From the NCBI RefSeq assembly GCF_000585335.1, contig NZ_KK073872.1:661317-725316 (forward strand): a stretch of DNA of 64,000 nucleotides, given 5' to 3'. The notes beneath the pieces were generated by a model. That model ran no database searches. It had not been told where the DNA came from and saw only the letters and a list, made by a program, of their open reading frames with translations. Shown here piece after piece: positions 1 to 9,641 of this stretch. A program made the translations under genes and the position numbers. The number at the start of each line of letters is the position of its first letter. Position 1 is the first letter of the stretch. Source of the stretch: Cloacibacillus evryensis DSM 19522 (GTDB taxonomy: Bacteria > Synergistota > Synergistia > Synergistales > Synergistaceae).

Positions 1-1392
<1,392 letters not shown>

Positions 1393-1433
1393 CATAAATC
1401 CTTTATAGACCTGATAGAAGGTTTATATAAAGT

Positions 1434-1550
1434 TTCCGGTGATTATGGAGAGAGGGTCCCACCCAGTTCCATGCCGAACCTGGCAGTTAAGCCTCTCATC
1501 GCCGATGGTACTACGGAGGGTATCCGTGGGAGAGTAGGTCGTTGCCGGAA
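1434..1550 (+). rRNA. rrf: 5S ribosomal RNA
   Basis: A 117-nt gene with complementary ends (TTCCGG at 1434, CCGGAA at 1545) forming helix I. The conserved 5S core is present: CCATGCCGAAC at 1470-1480 and CGATGGTACT at 1503-1512. It follows the 23S gene by about 40 bp and is followed directly by a terminator, so it is the last gene of the rRNA operon. Confidence 0.96.
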
Positions 1551-1561
1551 TTAATTGAGAA

Positions 1562-1598
1562 AACAGACTCAGGAGATTATCCTGGGTTTGTTTTTTTA
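1562..1598 (+). terminator. Rho-independent terminator of the rRNA operon
   Basis: A 13-bp stem allowing G-U pairs (AACAGACTCAGGA against TCCTGGGTTTGTT) with a GATTA loop is followed by a T run at 1590-1597. It lies 12 bp after the 5S gene. Confidence 0.9.
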
Positions 1599-1626
1599 TA
1601 GCCGATTGGCAACGGTTTTAGTTTGT

Positions 1627-1667
1627 GCCGGACCTGGCAGTTAAGCACTCCATCGCCGATGGTACTA
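1627..1667 (+). pseudogene. 5S rRNA remnant
   Basis: These 41 nt match positions 1473-1513 of the intact 5S gene at about 36 of 41 sites, including GACCTGGCAGTTAAGC and CATCGCCGATGGTACTA. Neither terminal helix is present, so this is a decayed fragment, not a functional gene. It suggests that a tandem second 5S was lost between the terminator and the next gene. Confidence 0.8.
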
Positions 1668-1720
1668 TTGTGTTCGCCCTTTGTATCAAGTTATAATCGT
1701 TGACGGCGGAGGTGGGGGTT

Positions 1721-2866
1721 ATGCAGTTTCCAAAACGGAGCGCCATGAATATCGTGCAGGAGATCGGGGACGTTATCGGCGAGAAGATAAATATGATGGA
1801 TTCGGAGGGAGTCATCATCGCCAGTACCGACCCGGCGCGGATGAAGACCTTCCATGCCGGCGCCAAGAAGCTGGTCGAGGAGCGGCTGGACGAGCTTGTC
1901 GTGCGTTATGATGGAGAATTTGACGGCGCCAGGCAGGGCATAAATCTGCCCATCACCTTCGAGGAGAAGATCGTGGGGGTGATCGGCGTCACGGGGCCTT
2001 ATGAAAAGGTGCGCAAGTATGGGCAGATCATCAAGAAGATGACGGAGATACTCATTCTCGATATCGCGCTCTCAGAGCAGTTGGGCATCGAGAACCGCGC
2101 TCGCAGCCGTTTTCTCAACGACTGGGTCCACGCGTCGCCGGCCGAGGTCGCGACTCTCGCCGAAAGCGCCAGAAGCCTTCATATAGATATCACCATACCG
2201 CGCCGGGTGCTGCTCCTTTCGGTCGTGCCGCTCAGGAACGACGGCGCCACGGAGACGCAGGTCACGATCGAAGGGGCGGAGCGGCGTGTCTCCGAGTTCT
2301 GCGGGGCCGGCAAGGATATTATAGTTTTCAAGCTTGAAAGCCGTATCGCGCTGCTTGTCCCGGCTCAGTCCGACGAGGGGATGCTGACCTTTGCCTCCGG
2401 CCTTAAACGCGAGGTCGAAGGTTGCTGTCCTGTTTCGCTGGCGATCGGGATCGACGCCGAATACAGGGGCTACCAATATATGGCGGCAGCCTTTGAGCGC
2501 GCGGAGAGGGCGCTGCGTACATGTCTGCGTTCCCCGTCGAGGCAGCCGCGTCTTTACGACAGTCTCAACATGGAGATTTTTCTCGGCGAGATCCCGGACG
2601 CCGTTAAGGCCGAATATGTCAAAAGGATCTTCCGCAACTGCGCGCCGGAGGAGATCGCCGCCTGCATATCTATGCTTGAGCTTTATTACGAATGCGAGGG
2701 CTCCGTCTCCGAGGCGTCGAAGCGGCTTTTCATCCATAAGAACACGCTGCAGTACCGGCTGCGGCGGCTGGCCGATACCACGGGCTACGATCCGCGCTCG
2801 ATAAAGTTCAGCTCGCTCTATTACAACGCGATCCATTTTTACCGCGACATTTCAAACATCATTTAA
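1721..2866 (+). CDS. cdaR: CdaR-family sugar-diacid/glycerate regulator
   Basis: A 381-aa transcription factor of the CdaR (SdaR) type. In known members the N-terminal diacid-recognition domain senses D-glycerate or related diacids and a PucR-type C-terminal helix-turn-helix activates uptake and kinase genes. Here the N-terminal domain spans about residues 1-140 (IVQEIGDVIGEKINMMDSEG near the start) and the C-terminal HTH lies at about 320-375 (ASKRLFIHKNTLQYRLRRL). I chose ATG 1721 because GGAGGT stands 7 bp upstream; a TTG at 1700 would add 7 residues but has no such site. It sits just upstream of gntP and glycerate kinase in the same direction, the expected targets. A possible promoter has TATAAT at 1692-1697 with only a weak -35. 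Confidence 0.88.
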   Translation: MQFPKRSAMNIVQEIGDVIGEKINMMDSEGVIIASTDPARMKTFHAGAKKLVEERLDELVVRYDGEFDGARQGINLPITFEEKIVGVIGVTGPYEKVRKYGQIIKKMTEILILDIALSEQLGIENRARSRFLNDWVHASPAEVATLAESARSLHIDITIPRRVLLLSVVPLRNDGATETQVTIEGAERRVSEFCGAGKDIIVFKLESRIALLVPAQSDEGMLTFASGLKREVEGCCPVSLAIGIDAEYRGYQYMAAAFERAERALRTCLRSPSRQPRLYDSLNMEIFLGEIPDAVKAEYVKRIFRNCAPEEIAACISMLELYYECEGSVSEASKRLFIHKNTLQYRLRRLADTTGYDPRSIKFSSLYYNAIHFYRDISNII

Positions 2867-2872
2867 ATCGCA

Positions 2873-2931
2873 TGTTACACAGAACAATAATTTAATGTAA
2901 TTATTGTTTCTTGTAATATTGTTCTGCCTTC
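2873..2931. promoter_or_regulatory. Nested inverted repeat upstream of gntP
   Basis: Between the regulator and the permease lie perfect 10-bp arms AACAATAATT (2883-2892) and AATTATTGTT (2899-2908). A further TATTGTTCT (2917-2925) pairs with AGAACAATA (2881-2889). The site is AT-rich and not followed by a T run. It could be the CdaR binding site controlling gntP and glycerate kinase, or a processing hairpin; the sequence alone does not decide. Confidence 0.5.
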
Positions 2932-2998
2932 TGCAACATGATATCTTAATACGACAAAGCGCTTTAATAAAGAAAAAATATATCGGAGGCGAAACTAA

Positions 2999-4348
2999 AT
3001 GACAGGTATTCCTCTCATTGTTGTGTTTGTGCTGGCAATTGTGGTTATGATCGTCGCGATCTCAAAGTATAAGATCCATCCGTTTCTTTCGATCATGACG
3101 GTGTCGCTTGTCTTCGGAATAATCGCGGGGGTTCCCATCGCGGAGCTGCCGAAGACCATCGGCGAGGGTTTCTCGGGGACGTTTAAAAGCATCGGCATCG
3201 TCATTATTTTCGGCGCGCTTGTCGGCACTCTGCTTGAGAAGACGGGAGCCGCGCTCAAGATGGCGGACCTCGTCGTCAAGGTCGTCGGCAAAAAGCATCC
3301 CGAGCTTGCGATCCTGATCATGGGCTGGATAGTCTCGATCCCGGTATTCTGCGACAGCGGTTTCGTGATCCTCAACCCGATAAGAAAGGCCCTTACAAAG
3401 CGGACCGGCACCTCAAGCGTAGCGATGACGGTGGCTCTTTCGATGGGGCTTTACATTTCCCACTGCTTTATTCCGCCGACGCCGGGGCCGATAGCCGCCG
3501 CCGACTCCTTAGGCATTGGAGACCATTTGCTGCTCGTCATTCTGCTCGGCGCCGTACTTTCAATACCGCCGCTTGTGGCCGGCTATCTTTTCGCCCTCTA
3601 TATCGGCGGGAAGGTCAAGGCGCGCGACGATGAAGAGGACGCTTCGCTTGTGAAGAGCTATGATCAGCTGATCGCCGAATATGGCAAGCTGCCGGGCGGC
3701 TGCGCGTCGTTCGCCCCCATCATCGTGCCTATCATTCTGATGGCGCTGGCCTCGGGGCTTGCGATGGCGAAGATCAACTGCCCCGTTATAGCCTTTCTCG
3801 GGACGCCCGTGATCGCGCTCGCCGTCGGCGTGATCCTCGGCGTCGTTCTGCTGGCCTCGGCGCGCAAGATGGATGAATTTTACGCGATAACCAACGATAC
3901 GCTGATGATCGTTGGGCCGATACTTTTCATTACAGCGGCGGGCGGCGTGCTCGGCAAGGTTATCAGCGTTTCGGGAATGGTGCAGTATATCACGGCCAAT
4001 TCCAACGTCCTTTCCACGATAGGCATTTTCTTCCCGTTCGTGCTCGCGGCGATACTCAAGACGGCGCAGGGCTCGTCAACGGTCGCGATAACAACCACGG
4101 CGGGAATGCTTGCTCCGGTGCTGCCGGCGCTCGGGCTTGATTCACCGGTTCTGGCGGCGCTCTGCGTCATCGCCATCGGCGCGGGCGCGATGACCGTCTC
4201 CCACGCGAACGACTCATACTTCTGGGTGGTCACCAATTTTGGTGAAATGGAGCCGCAGCAGGGATACAGGACGCAGACGCTCGGTACTCTCGTTATCGGC
4301 CTCGCTTCGATGCTCGGTGTCTATATCGCCTATATGGTGCTCGCATAA
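2999..4348 (+). CDS. gntP: GntP-family gluconate/glycerate permease
   Basis: A 449-aa inner-membrane permease of the gluconate:H+ symporter (GntP) family. About 12 to 14 hydrophobic segments run its length, with the family's conserved stretch IVSIPVFCDSGFVIL near residues 112-126 and HCFIPPTPGP near 155-164. Members import gluconate, glycerate or related sugar acids with protons. The start has GGAGG 9 bp upstream. With a CdaR-type regulator before it and glycerate kinase 50 bp after it, D-glycerate is the most likely substrate; gluconate cannot be excluded, but no gluconate kinase is near. Confidence 0.92.
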   Translation: MTGIPLIVVFVLAIVVMIVAISKYKIHPFLSIMTVSLVFGIIAGVPIAELPKTIGEGFSGTFKSIGIVIIFGALVGTLLEKTGAALKMADLVVKVVGKKHPELAILIMGWIVSIPVFCDSGFVILNPIRKALTKRTGTSSVAMTVALSMGLYISHCFIPPTPGPIAAADSLGIGDHLLLVILLGAVLSIPPLVAGYLFALYIGGKVKARDDEEDASLVKSYDQLIAEYGKLPGGCASFAPIIVPIILMALASGLAMAKINCPVIAFLGTPVIALAVGVILGVVLLASARKMDEFYAITNDTLMIVGPILFITAAGGVLGKVISVSGMVQYITANSNVLSTIGIFFPFVLAAILKTAQGSSTVAITTTAGMLAPVLPALGLDSPVLAALCVIAIGAGAMTVSHANDSYFWVVTNFGEMEPQQGYRTQTLGTLVIGLASMLGVYIAYMVLA

Positions 4349-4397
4349 GGGCCGTGGACAGGTTTCGTTCTTTCGTTGCCGGAGGGTTGAGGATGTC

Positions 4398-5564
4398 ATG
4401 AAAAGGTTTATTCTGATCCCCGATTCGTTCAAGGGTACCATGAGCTCGATGGAGATATGCGGGATCATGGCTGAGGCAATAAAGGCGCATATTCCCGACG
4501 CCGGCGTGCGCGGCATCCCCGTGGCGGACGGCGGAGAGGGCACGGTGGAGGCGTTTATTTCCGCCGTTGGCGGAGAGAAACGTGAAACCGCCGTCACCGG
4601 CCCCCGGTTTGAGAAGATAAGCTCGTTTTACGGAGCGCTGTACGACGGAAAGACCGCTGTCGTGGAGATGTCCGCCGCCGCGGGGCTGCCGCTGATGGGT
4701 AGCAGCCTCGACGTTCTTGGCAGCACGACCTTCGGCGTCGGCGAATTGATCCTCGAAGCGGTCAGAGGCGGTGCGGGACAGGTGATAATCGGCCTTGGCG
4801 GCAGCGCGACGAACGACGGCGGCTGCGGCGCGGCCGCGGCGCTCGGCGTCGTTTTTCGCGACGGAGAGGGACGTCCCTTCGTTCCTACGGGCGGCACGCT
4901 CTCTTCGATCGCCTCGGTGGAGACGGGCGGCATCGCGCCGGAGCTGAAAGATGTCAGGATCACGGCGATGTGCGACATAGACAATCCGCTTTACGGCGAG
5001 AGGGGCGCGGCTTACGTTTTCGCTCCGCAAAAAGGAGCCTCGCGTGAAGTGGTCCAGCTCCTCGACGCCGGCTTAAAACACCTCAATGAGACTGTCAAGC
5101 GCTGCCTCGGCGCGGACCGCGCCGAGGACAGAGGCGCCGGCGCGGCCGGCGGCATGGGCTACGGTTTCGCGGCGTTTCTCGGCGCGGAATTGAAAATGGG
5201 AATAGACGTCGTGCTTGACGCGGTCGACTTCGACGGTCTCCTTAAGGGAGCGGACTGCGTATTCACGGGCGAGGGCAGGATAGACTCGCAGAGCCTCGGC
5301 GGAAAGGTTGTCATCGGAGTCGCGCGCCGCGCGAAGAGACGCGGCGTGCCGGTGATCGCGGTCGTCGGAGATGTCGGCGACGGCATCGGCGGCGCTTACG
5401 AAGAAGGGGTATCCGCGATCTTCCCGATCAACCGCGTGGCGGTCCCCTACAGCGAGGCGCGGCTGCGCGCAAAAAGCGACCTGCGGCTGACGGTCGAGGA
5501 CATCGTCCGGCTGATAAAGACAGCCGAGCTGCGGCAGAGCGATGTCCGCCGCCTGCCTTTGTAA
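4398..5564 (+). CDS. glxK: Glycerate 2-kinase (GlxK/GarK family)
   Basis: A 388-aa kinase of the bacterial glycerate kinase family, which phosphorylates D-glycerate to 2-phosphoglycerate and feeds lower glycolysis. The N terminus MKRFILIPDSFKGTMSS and the motifs ADGGEGTVEAF (about residue 39), GLGGSATNDGGCGAAAALG (near 135) and FTGEGRIDSQS (near 288) are typical, and the length is normal. ATG 4398 is preceded by GGAGGG at 11 bp and GAGG at 4 bp. A longer in-frame extension back into gntP exists but is not family-like. It is the last gene of the cdaR-gntP-glxK group, followed by a terminator. Confidence 0.93.
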   Translation: MKRFILIPDSFKGTMSSMEICGIMAEAIKAHIPDAGVRGIPVADGGEGTVEAFISAVGGEKRETAVTGPRFEKISSFYGALYDGKTAVVEMSAAAGLPLMGSSLDVLGSTTFGVGELILEAVRGGAGQVIIGLGGSATNDGGCGAAAALGVVFRDGEGRPFVPTGGTLSSIASVETGGIAPELKDVRITAMCDIDNPLYGERGAAYVFAPQKGASREVVQLLDAGLKHLNETVKRCLGADRAEDRGAGAAGGMGYGFAAFLGAELKMGIDVVLDAVDFDGLLKGADCVFTGEGRIDSQSLGGKVVIGVARRAKRRGVPVIAVVGDVGDGIGGAYEEGVSAIFPINRVAVPYSEARLRAKSDLRLTVEDIVRLIKTAELRQSDVRRLPL

Positions 5565-5637
5565 AGGAATTCCGGGAATGCCGGCGTAAGGGACCGCTTC
5601 CCGCGAGTTTTCAGCAAGCAGGAAGGTAATAATAAGT

Positions 5638-5662
5638 AAGCCCGGCCTCCAAGGCCGGGCTT
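5638..5662. terminator. Bidirectional terminator between glxK and the nitronate monooxygenase gene
   Basis: Stem AAGCCCGGCC (5638) pairs with GGCCGGGCTT (ending 5662) across a short TCCAA-like loop. It stands between the 3' ends of two convergent genes. No long T run follows on either side, so efficiency is uncertain. Confidence 0.7.
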
Positions 5663-5668
5663 GTTCAT

Positions 5669-6790
5669 TTAATGCGCCGTTTTTAGTTCCGGCAGCCTGA
5701 AGTCTTCAACGAGCTCTCTTATCAGGTCTTTTACCTTGCCGATCGATTTGACCTGTGATACGTTGCTGCCGCAGAAGAAGAGACCGTTTTCCCAGTCGCC
5801 CTTATAGGCGCTTACCAGAGCGTCGGCGATGCAGAAGGTCTCGTGCTGAAGGCGGCAGAGGCAATGTGAGAGGCACCCCGCGCGGCAGCCCACTTTTTCC
5901 AGCGCTCCGGAGAAGTAGCGTTCGATGAGCGGGCTCATGATCGCGCGCCCCGGCAGCCCGCAGGGGCTCTTTATGAGAACGACGTCCTTCTCTTCCGCAT
6001 CGATGTATGCCTGCTTGAAGCGGTCGGAGGCGTCGCCCTCTTCGGTGGCGGCGAAGCGGGTGCCCATCTGGACGCCGCTCGCGCCCATTTCCAGGGCATC
6101 CTTGATGTCCTTACCGTCCCAGATGCCGCCAGCCGATATTACCGGTATATTATGGCCCAATTCTTTTAAATACTTTACAAGCGCGGGAACGACCTCTTTC
6201 AGCGAAAGATTTTCGTCCATAGCCTGTTCCTGATCGCGGGCCCCCAGATGGCCTCCGGCGGTATTCGGGGTCTCGACGACGAAGGCGTCGGGAAGCCTGC
6301 CGTAGTGTTTGAGCCAGCGGTTGAGGATGAGTCCCGCCGCCTTGACGCTGCTCACGATCGGCACAAGCGCGGTGTCGGGATATCCCTCTGCCAGCTGCGG
6401 CAGTTTGAGCGGCAGCCCCGCGCCCGAGATGATGATATCCGCCCCCGCCTCGCAGGAGGTGCGGACAAGCTGATCGTAGTCGCTCAGCGCGCACATGCAA
6501 TTTACCGCGATGACGCCCCCGTTTGAAGTTTCCTTGGCCTCTTTTATGTATTGTGAAAGTATTTTGTGGTTTTGATTATCGATATTTTTACTGCCGGAAC
6601 CCATATCAAAATCAGGCGACGAAGCGGCGAGCCCCACGGAGGCGATGGTGCCGATCCCTCCCGCGGCGGCTACGGCGCCGGCCAACCTGGGACCTGACAC
6701 CATTATGCCCATTCCTCCCTGGATGATGGGATATTTAGGCTGATGTTTCCCAATGGTTAATAATGGTAATTCTATTTTTTTATCGATCAT
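5669..6790 (-). CDS. Nitronate monooxygenase / 2-nitropropane dioxygenase family protein
   Basis: A 373-aa FMN-binding TIM-barrel protein of the NPD/NMO family, which also includes FabK-type enoyl-ACP reductases. Visible motifs are PIIQGGMGIMVSGPRLAGAV at the N terminus, the flavin-phosphate loop VISAGGIWDGKD followed by ALEMGASGVQMGTRFAATEE, and a C-terminal cysteine-rich segment (CRAGCLSHCLCRLQHETFC) common in anaerobe homologues. Family members oxidise alkyl nitronates or act as flavin reductases; the substrate here is not known. GGAAGG lies upstream of the ATG. The gene stands alone between convergent glxK and divergent umuC-like genes. FabK is a less likely alternative because no fatty-acid genes are nearby. 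Confidence 0.87.
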   Translation of the reverse strand: MIDKKIELPLLTIGKHQPKYPIIQGGMGIMVSGPRLAGAVAAAGGIGTIASVGLAASSPDFDMGSGSKNIDNQNHKILSQYIKEAKETSNGGVIAVNCMCALSDYDQLVRTSCEAGADIIISGAGLPLKLPQLAEGYPDTALVPIVSSVKAAGLILNRWLKHYGRLPDAFVVETPNTAGGHLGARDQEQAMDENLSLKEVVPALVKYLKELGHNIPVISAGGIWDGKDIKDALEMGASGVQMGTRFAATEEGDASDRFKQAYIDAEEKDVVLIKSPCGLPGRAIMSPLIERYFSGALEKVGCRAGCLSHCLCRLQHETFCIADALVSAYKGDWENGLFFCGSNVSQVKSIGKVKDLIRELVEDFRLPELKTAH

Positions 6791-6950
6791 TTTAAGTTCC
6801 TTCCAGGTATTTGTTTAAAAATATTATATCCATTAATATAATAATGGAATCTTGTATATACTATTCCATAAAACCCGCTTTGGCAAGCCCTTTTTAGAAT
6901 ATTGCCGGGGGAAGATAAGATAGAATTGTATTGTTATAGTTTACTTATAG

Positions 6951-6984
6951 TTGACATTATGGTTGTTTTTAAATATAGTATATT
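6951..6984 (+). promoter_or_regulatory. Sigma-70-type promoter of the umuC-like gene
   Basis: TTGACA at 6951-6956 and TATAGT at 6974-6979 are separated by 17 bp. The -10 box lies within a perfect 13-bp palindrome (AATATAGTATATT, 6972-6984), a possible repressor site such as an SOS operator. The start codon is 30 bp downstream. Confidence 0.7.
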
Positions 6985-7013
6985 AAAAGTTTTTATAAAG
7001 GAGAATATGTTAC

Positions 7014-8342
7014 ATGGAGGATATGGCTTCGCGTGCCATCGGGCTTTGCGACTGCAATAATTTCTTTGTCTCCTGCGAACGGCGTGAAAATCCGGCGCTT
7101 ATTGACCGGCCGGTGGTCGTCCTGAGCGGCAACGACGGATGTATCGTTGCGCGTTCCAACGAAGTGAAGGCTATGGGCGTGCCGATGGGTGAGCCCTATT
7201 TCAAGGTCAGGGGGCTGTTGGAACGCGCCGGCGCGGCGGTGCTCAGCGGCCGCCTTTCTCTTTATAACAAGATCTCCGCCGAGGTAATGTCGCGTCTTGC
7301 GTGTTTCAGCGATGTCACGGAGGTCTATTCGATAGATGAGGCTTTTATAAATCTCGCGATACCATCAATAAAGGACCCCGCCGCCTATTGCATGGAGCTG
7401 CGGAAGGATATCTGGCGGCATTGTTCGATCCCCGTATCGGTGGGGATATCTTCCACGAAGACGCTGGCAAAGCTGGCGTCGCACTGCGCGAAGCATTCTG
7501 ATAGCGGGGTCTTTTGGCTGAAGCGGGACTCTTATGCCGATCCGCGGTGGATGGCGCAGTTTGAGGTCGGCGATATATGGGGAGTCGGGAGGCGTATGGC
7601 AAAGCGCCTCAATCTCTATCACCGGATCTTGACCGCCGCGGATTTTGTATCGGCGGACGATCTGCTTCTTAAACGGGATTTTTCTGTAAACGCTCTTTAT
7701 ACGGCCTGGGAGCTGCGCGGCTATCCGGTCTATCCGCTCGCGGGAGGTCGGCGCGCGCCTAAGTCCATACAGGTCTCCCGTTCTTTTGGCGAGGCGGTAT
7801 TCTCTTACGACGAACTGCAGGAGGCTGTATCATATTTTACGCTCTGTGCCGCGCGGCAGCTGCGGGCCGCGAAGCAACGCGCCTCGCGCATGGGGGTATA
7901 CATAACGACGAGCCGTTTCCGCACGGATAATTTCTACGCGCGCGAAGACGCGCGCTCTTTTTCGTCTCCCCGTTCGCTTGACTGTGATTTTTTATCTGCG
8001 GCCAGGGATATGCTTGCCGGCATCTACAGAGAAGGCTGCGCCTATAAGAAGGCGGGGGTGGTCCTCGATGACTTTACCGATGTCAGCTGCGGCGTGCAGC
8101 AGCTTCTGTTTGATGAGGAGGGGCGGCCTGCGGCGCGGGAGGGGAAGTTCCTGCTGGCGGCCGCCGTCACCGACTCCCTGAACCGCGAATTCGGGCGCCT
8201 CGTCATCGGCTCCGCCGATAATTTCGGCGCGCCGGAGAGAAAGTCAAAATGGTATCCGCGGCGCGGGCATAGCGCCGCCGAGAACGATTACCGTGACCGC
8301 CCGGCGCTGCCGATCGGCCCTTCGAGAAGGGTCGGTTTTTAG
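7014..8342 (+). CDS. umuC: Y-family DNA polymerase, UmuC-like
   Basis: A 442-aa translesion polymerase of the UmuC branch. The N-terminal catalytic motifs are clear: GLCDCNNFFVSCER (first acidic residue and steric gate region), VVLSGNDGCIVARSNEVKAMGVPMG, and YSIDEAFINL (catalytic Asp-Glu). A thumb/helix-hairpin-helix segment (FEVGDIWGVGRRMAKRL) and a little-finger domain follow. UmuC copies damaged DNA, normally with a UmuD' partner; no umuD is seen in this window, so it may be encoded elsewhere or not used. The ATG has AAAGGAG 10 bp upstream. A strong promoter with a palindrome over the -10 box suggests SOS-type control. Confidence 0.92.
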   Translation: MEDMASRAIGLCDCNNFFVSCERRENPALIDRPVVVLSGNDGCIVARSNEVKAMGVPMGEPYFKVRGLLERAGAAVLSGRLSLYNKISAEVMSRLACFSDVTEVYSIDEAFINLAIPSIKDPAAYCMELRKDIWRHCSIPVSVGISSTKTLAKLASHCAKHSDSGVFWLKRDSYADPRWMAQFEVGDIWGVGRRMAKRLNLYHRILTAADFVSADDLLLKRDFSVNALYTAWELRGYPVYPLAGGRRAPKSIQVSRSFGEAVFSYDELQEAVSYFTLCAARQLRAAKQRASRMGVYITTSRFRTDNFYAREDARSFSSPRSLDCDFLSAARDMLAGIYREGCAYKKAGVVLDDFTDVSCGVQQLLFDEEGRPAAREGKFLLAAAVTDSLNREFGRLVIGSADNFGAPERKSKWYPRRGHSAAENDYRDRPALPIGPSRRVGF

Positions 8343-8366
8343 GGGGGCCGCCGTAAAATAAAAAGG

Positions 8367-8403
8367 AAGAGAGGCCTTTGAACAACGATCGAAGGCCTCT
8401 CTT
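8367..8403. terminator. Bidirectional terminator, umuC-like gene / rubrerythrin
   Basis: A perfect 12-bp stem (AAGAGAGGCCTT with AAGGCCTCTCTT) encloses a 13-nt loop. On the minus strand it is followed by CCTTTTTATTTT, ideal for ending rubrerythrin transcription; on the plus strand the downstream sequence is only mildly T-rich. Confidence 0.88.
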
Positions 8404-8443
8404 ATATCTTTGCAAGGCGGCCGGATGCGCCGCTTTTTTGTTT

Positions 8444-8932
8444 TTAGAATTTCTGGAAGATCGAGGGTTTTGCTCCGCAAATGGGGCAGGGGCTGCTTGT
8501 TTCGCCCTTGTGGATGAATCCGCAGATGGGGCAGAGATAGTAATCGGAATCGGTATTGCTCATATCGGCAAGCGCCTCTTTGTAGAGCTTCGCATGTACC
8601 TTTTCTGCTTCGTTGGCATAGTGGAAGATACGGGCTGCTTCTTTGTTGCCCTCGGCCTTTGCCTGTTCGATCATCGGGGGATACATCTCGGAGAATTCAT
8701 AGGTCTCTCCGTCAATACCGGCCTGAAGGTTGTCCGCCGTTGTGCCCACGCCGCCCTTTGCCTTGAATTCAGCGAAAGCGTGAATGGTCTCCGCCGCCGC
8801 GGTGGCGCGGAAGAGCTTCGCTATGCCGGCAAATCCGTCCTTTTCCGCCTGCTCGGCGAACATAAGGTACTTACGGTTGGCCTGTGATTCTCCCGCGAAA
8901 GCGGTTGCGAAATTTTCCTGTGTGGTTGACAT
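8444..8932 (-). CDS. rbr: Rubrerythrin
   Basis: A 162-aa cytoplasmic peroxide-scavenging protein of anaerobes. The N-terminal four-helix ferritin-like domain (about residues 1-125) holds the diiron ligands in ExxH pairs (AAAETIHAFAE and NEAEKVHAKLY). The C-terminal rubredoxin-like domain binds one iron through two CPxCG pairs (YLCPICGFIHKG and CPICGAKP). Length and domain order are standard. GGAGG precedes the ATG by about 9 bp. It is monocistronic, with its own terminator. Rubrerythrin reduces hydrogen peroxide with electrons from NAD(P)H through rubredoxin-type carriers and marks the host as an anaerobe. Confidence 0.97.
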   Translation of the reverse strand: MSTTQENFATAFAGESQANRKYLMFAEQAEKDGFAGIAKLFRATAAAETIHAFAEFKAKGGVGTTADNLQAGIDGETYEFSEMYPPMIEQAKAEGNKEAARIFHYANEAEKVHAKLYKEALADMSNTDSDYYLCPICGFIHKGETSSPCPICGAKPSIFQKF

Positions 8933-9063
8933 GATCAGTTTTCCTCCTTGTGGTTTTTATGCCCTATTTCTTGGTTTAATTCCCAAAACCTATATAGTTA
9001 TTTAAAACTATTTTAGTTTAACGCCATTCTCTAATTTTGTCAAGTTTAAAAACGGAATTTTTC

Positions 9064-9591
9064 TTAATATTCGACGCCTTTGCGCGCGCTGACGCCGCTG
9101 CGGTATGGATGCTTGATCTCTTTTATCTCGCTGACGAGATCTGCCATTTCGAGCAGTGATTTCGGCGCGTTTCTCCCTGTGAGAACGATCTCTGTTTTTT
9201 CAGGTTTACGGCCGATCAGCTCCGCTACGTCGTCGGCGTCGATGAGTCCGAAGTCTATCGCGACGTTGATCTCGTCGAGTATAACGAGGTCATATTCACC
9301 GGAGGCGATGAACTTTTCGGCCTCTTTCAGACCGCGCGACGCCTCTGTAAAGTCTTCTGCCGTTTCGTCGCCGCGGAAGATGCATTTGTCACGGCCGGTG
9401 TGGACGAGAGTCACATTTGGCAGATGCTTGACGGCGGCCAGCTCGCCATACTGTGCCCAGCCCTTCATGAACTGCACTATCGCGACGCGCGCGCCGTGGC
9501 CGCAGGCGCGCAGCGCCAGCCCGAGGGCGGCGGTAGTCTTGCCTTTTCCATCCCCGGTGTATATTTCAATGAGTCCTTTTGAGCCAAACAT
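9064..9591 (-). CDS. cobO: Corrinoid (cob(I)yrinic acid a,c-diamide) adenosyltransferase
   Basis: A 175-aa CobA/CobO/BtuR-type enzyme that transfers the 5'-deoxyadenosyl group of ATP to cob(I)alamin or cob(I)yrinate diamide, making coenzyme B12. The P-loop is GDGKGKTTAALGLALRA near the N terminus; FMKGWAQYGE and DLVILDEINVA (Walker B) follow. I chose ATG 9591: GGGGAAGG stands at good distance, while the upstream GTG at 9603 abuts that site. It lies about 50 bp downstream of the Nudix gene on the same strand. No other B12 genes are near, which fits a salvage role serving B12-dependent amino-acid mutases. Confidence 0.93.
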   Translation of the reverse strand: MFGSKGLIEIYTGDGKGKTTAALGLALRACGHGARVAIVQFMKGWAQYGELAAVKHLPNVTLVHTGRDKCIFRGDETAEDFTEASRGLKEAEKFIASGEYDLVILDEINVAIDFGLIDADDVAELIGRKPEKTEIVLTGRNAPKSLLEMADLVSEIKEIKHPYRSGVSARKGVEY

Positions 9592-9641
9592 CTTATCACA
9601 CACCTTCCCCTTTTATTTTCTCAATATTGCTTTACTATGCA

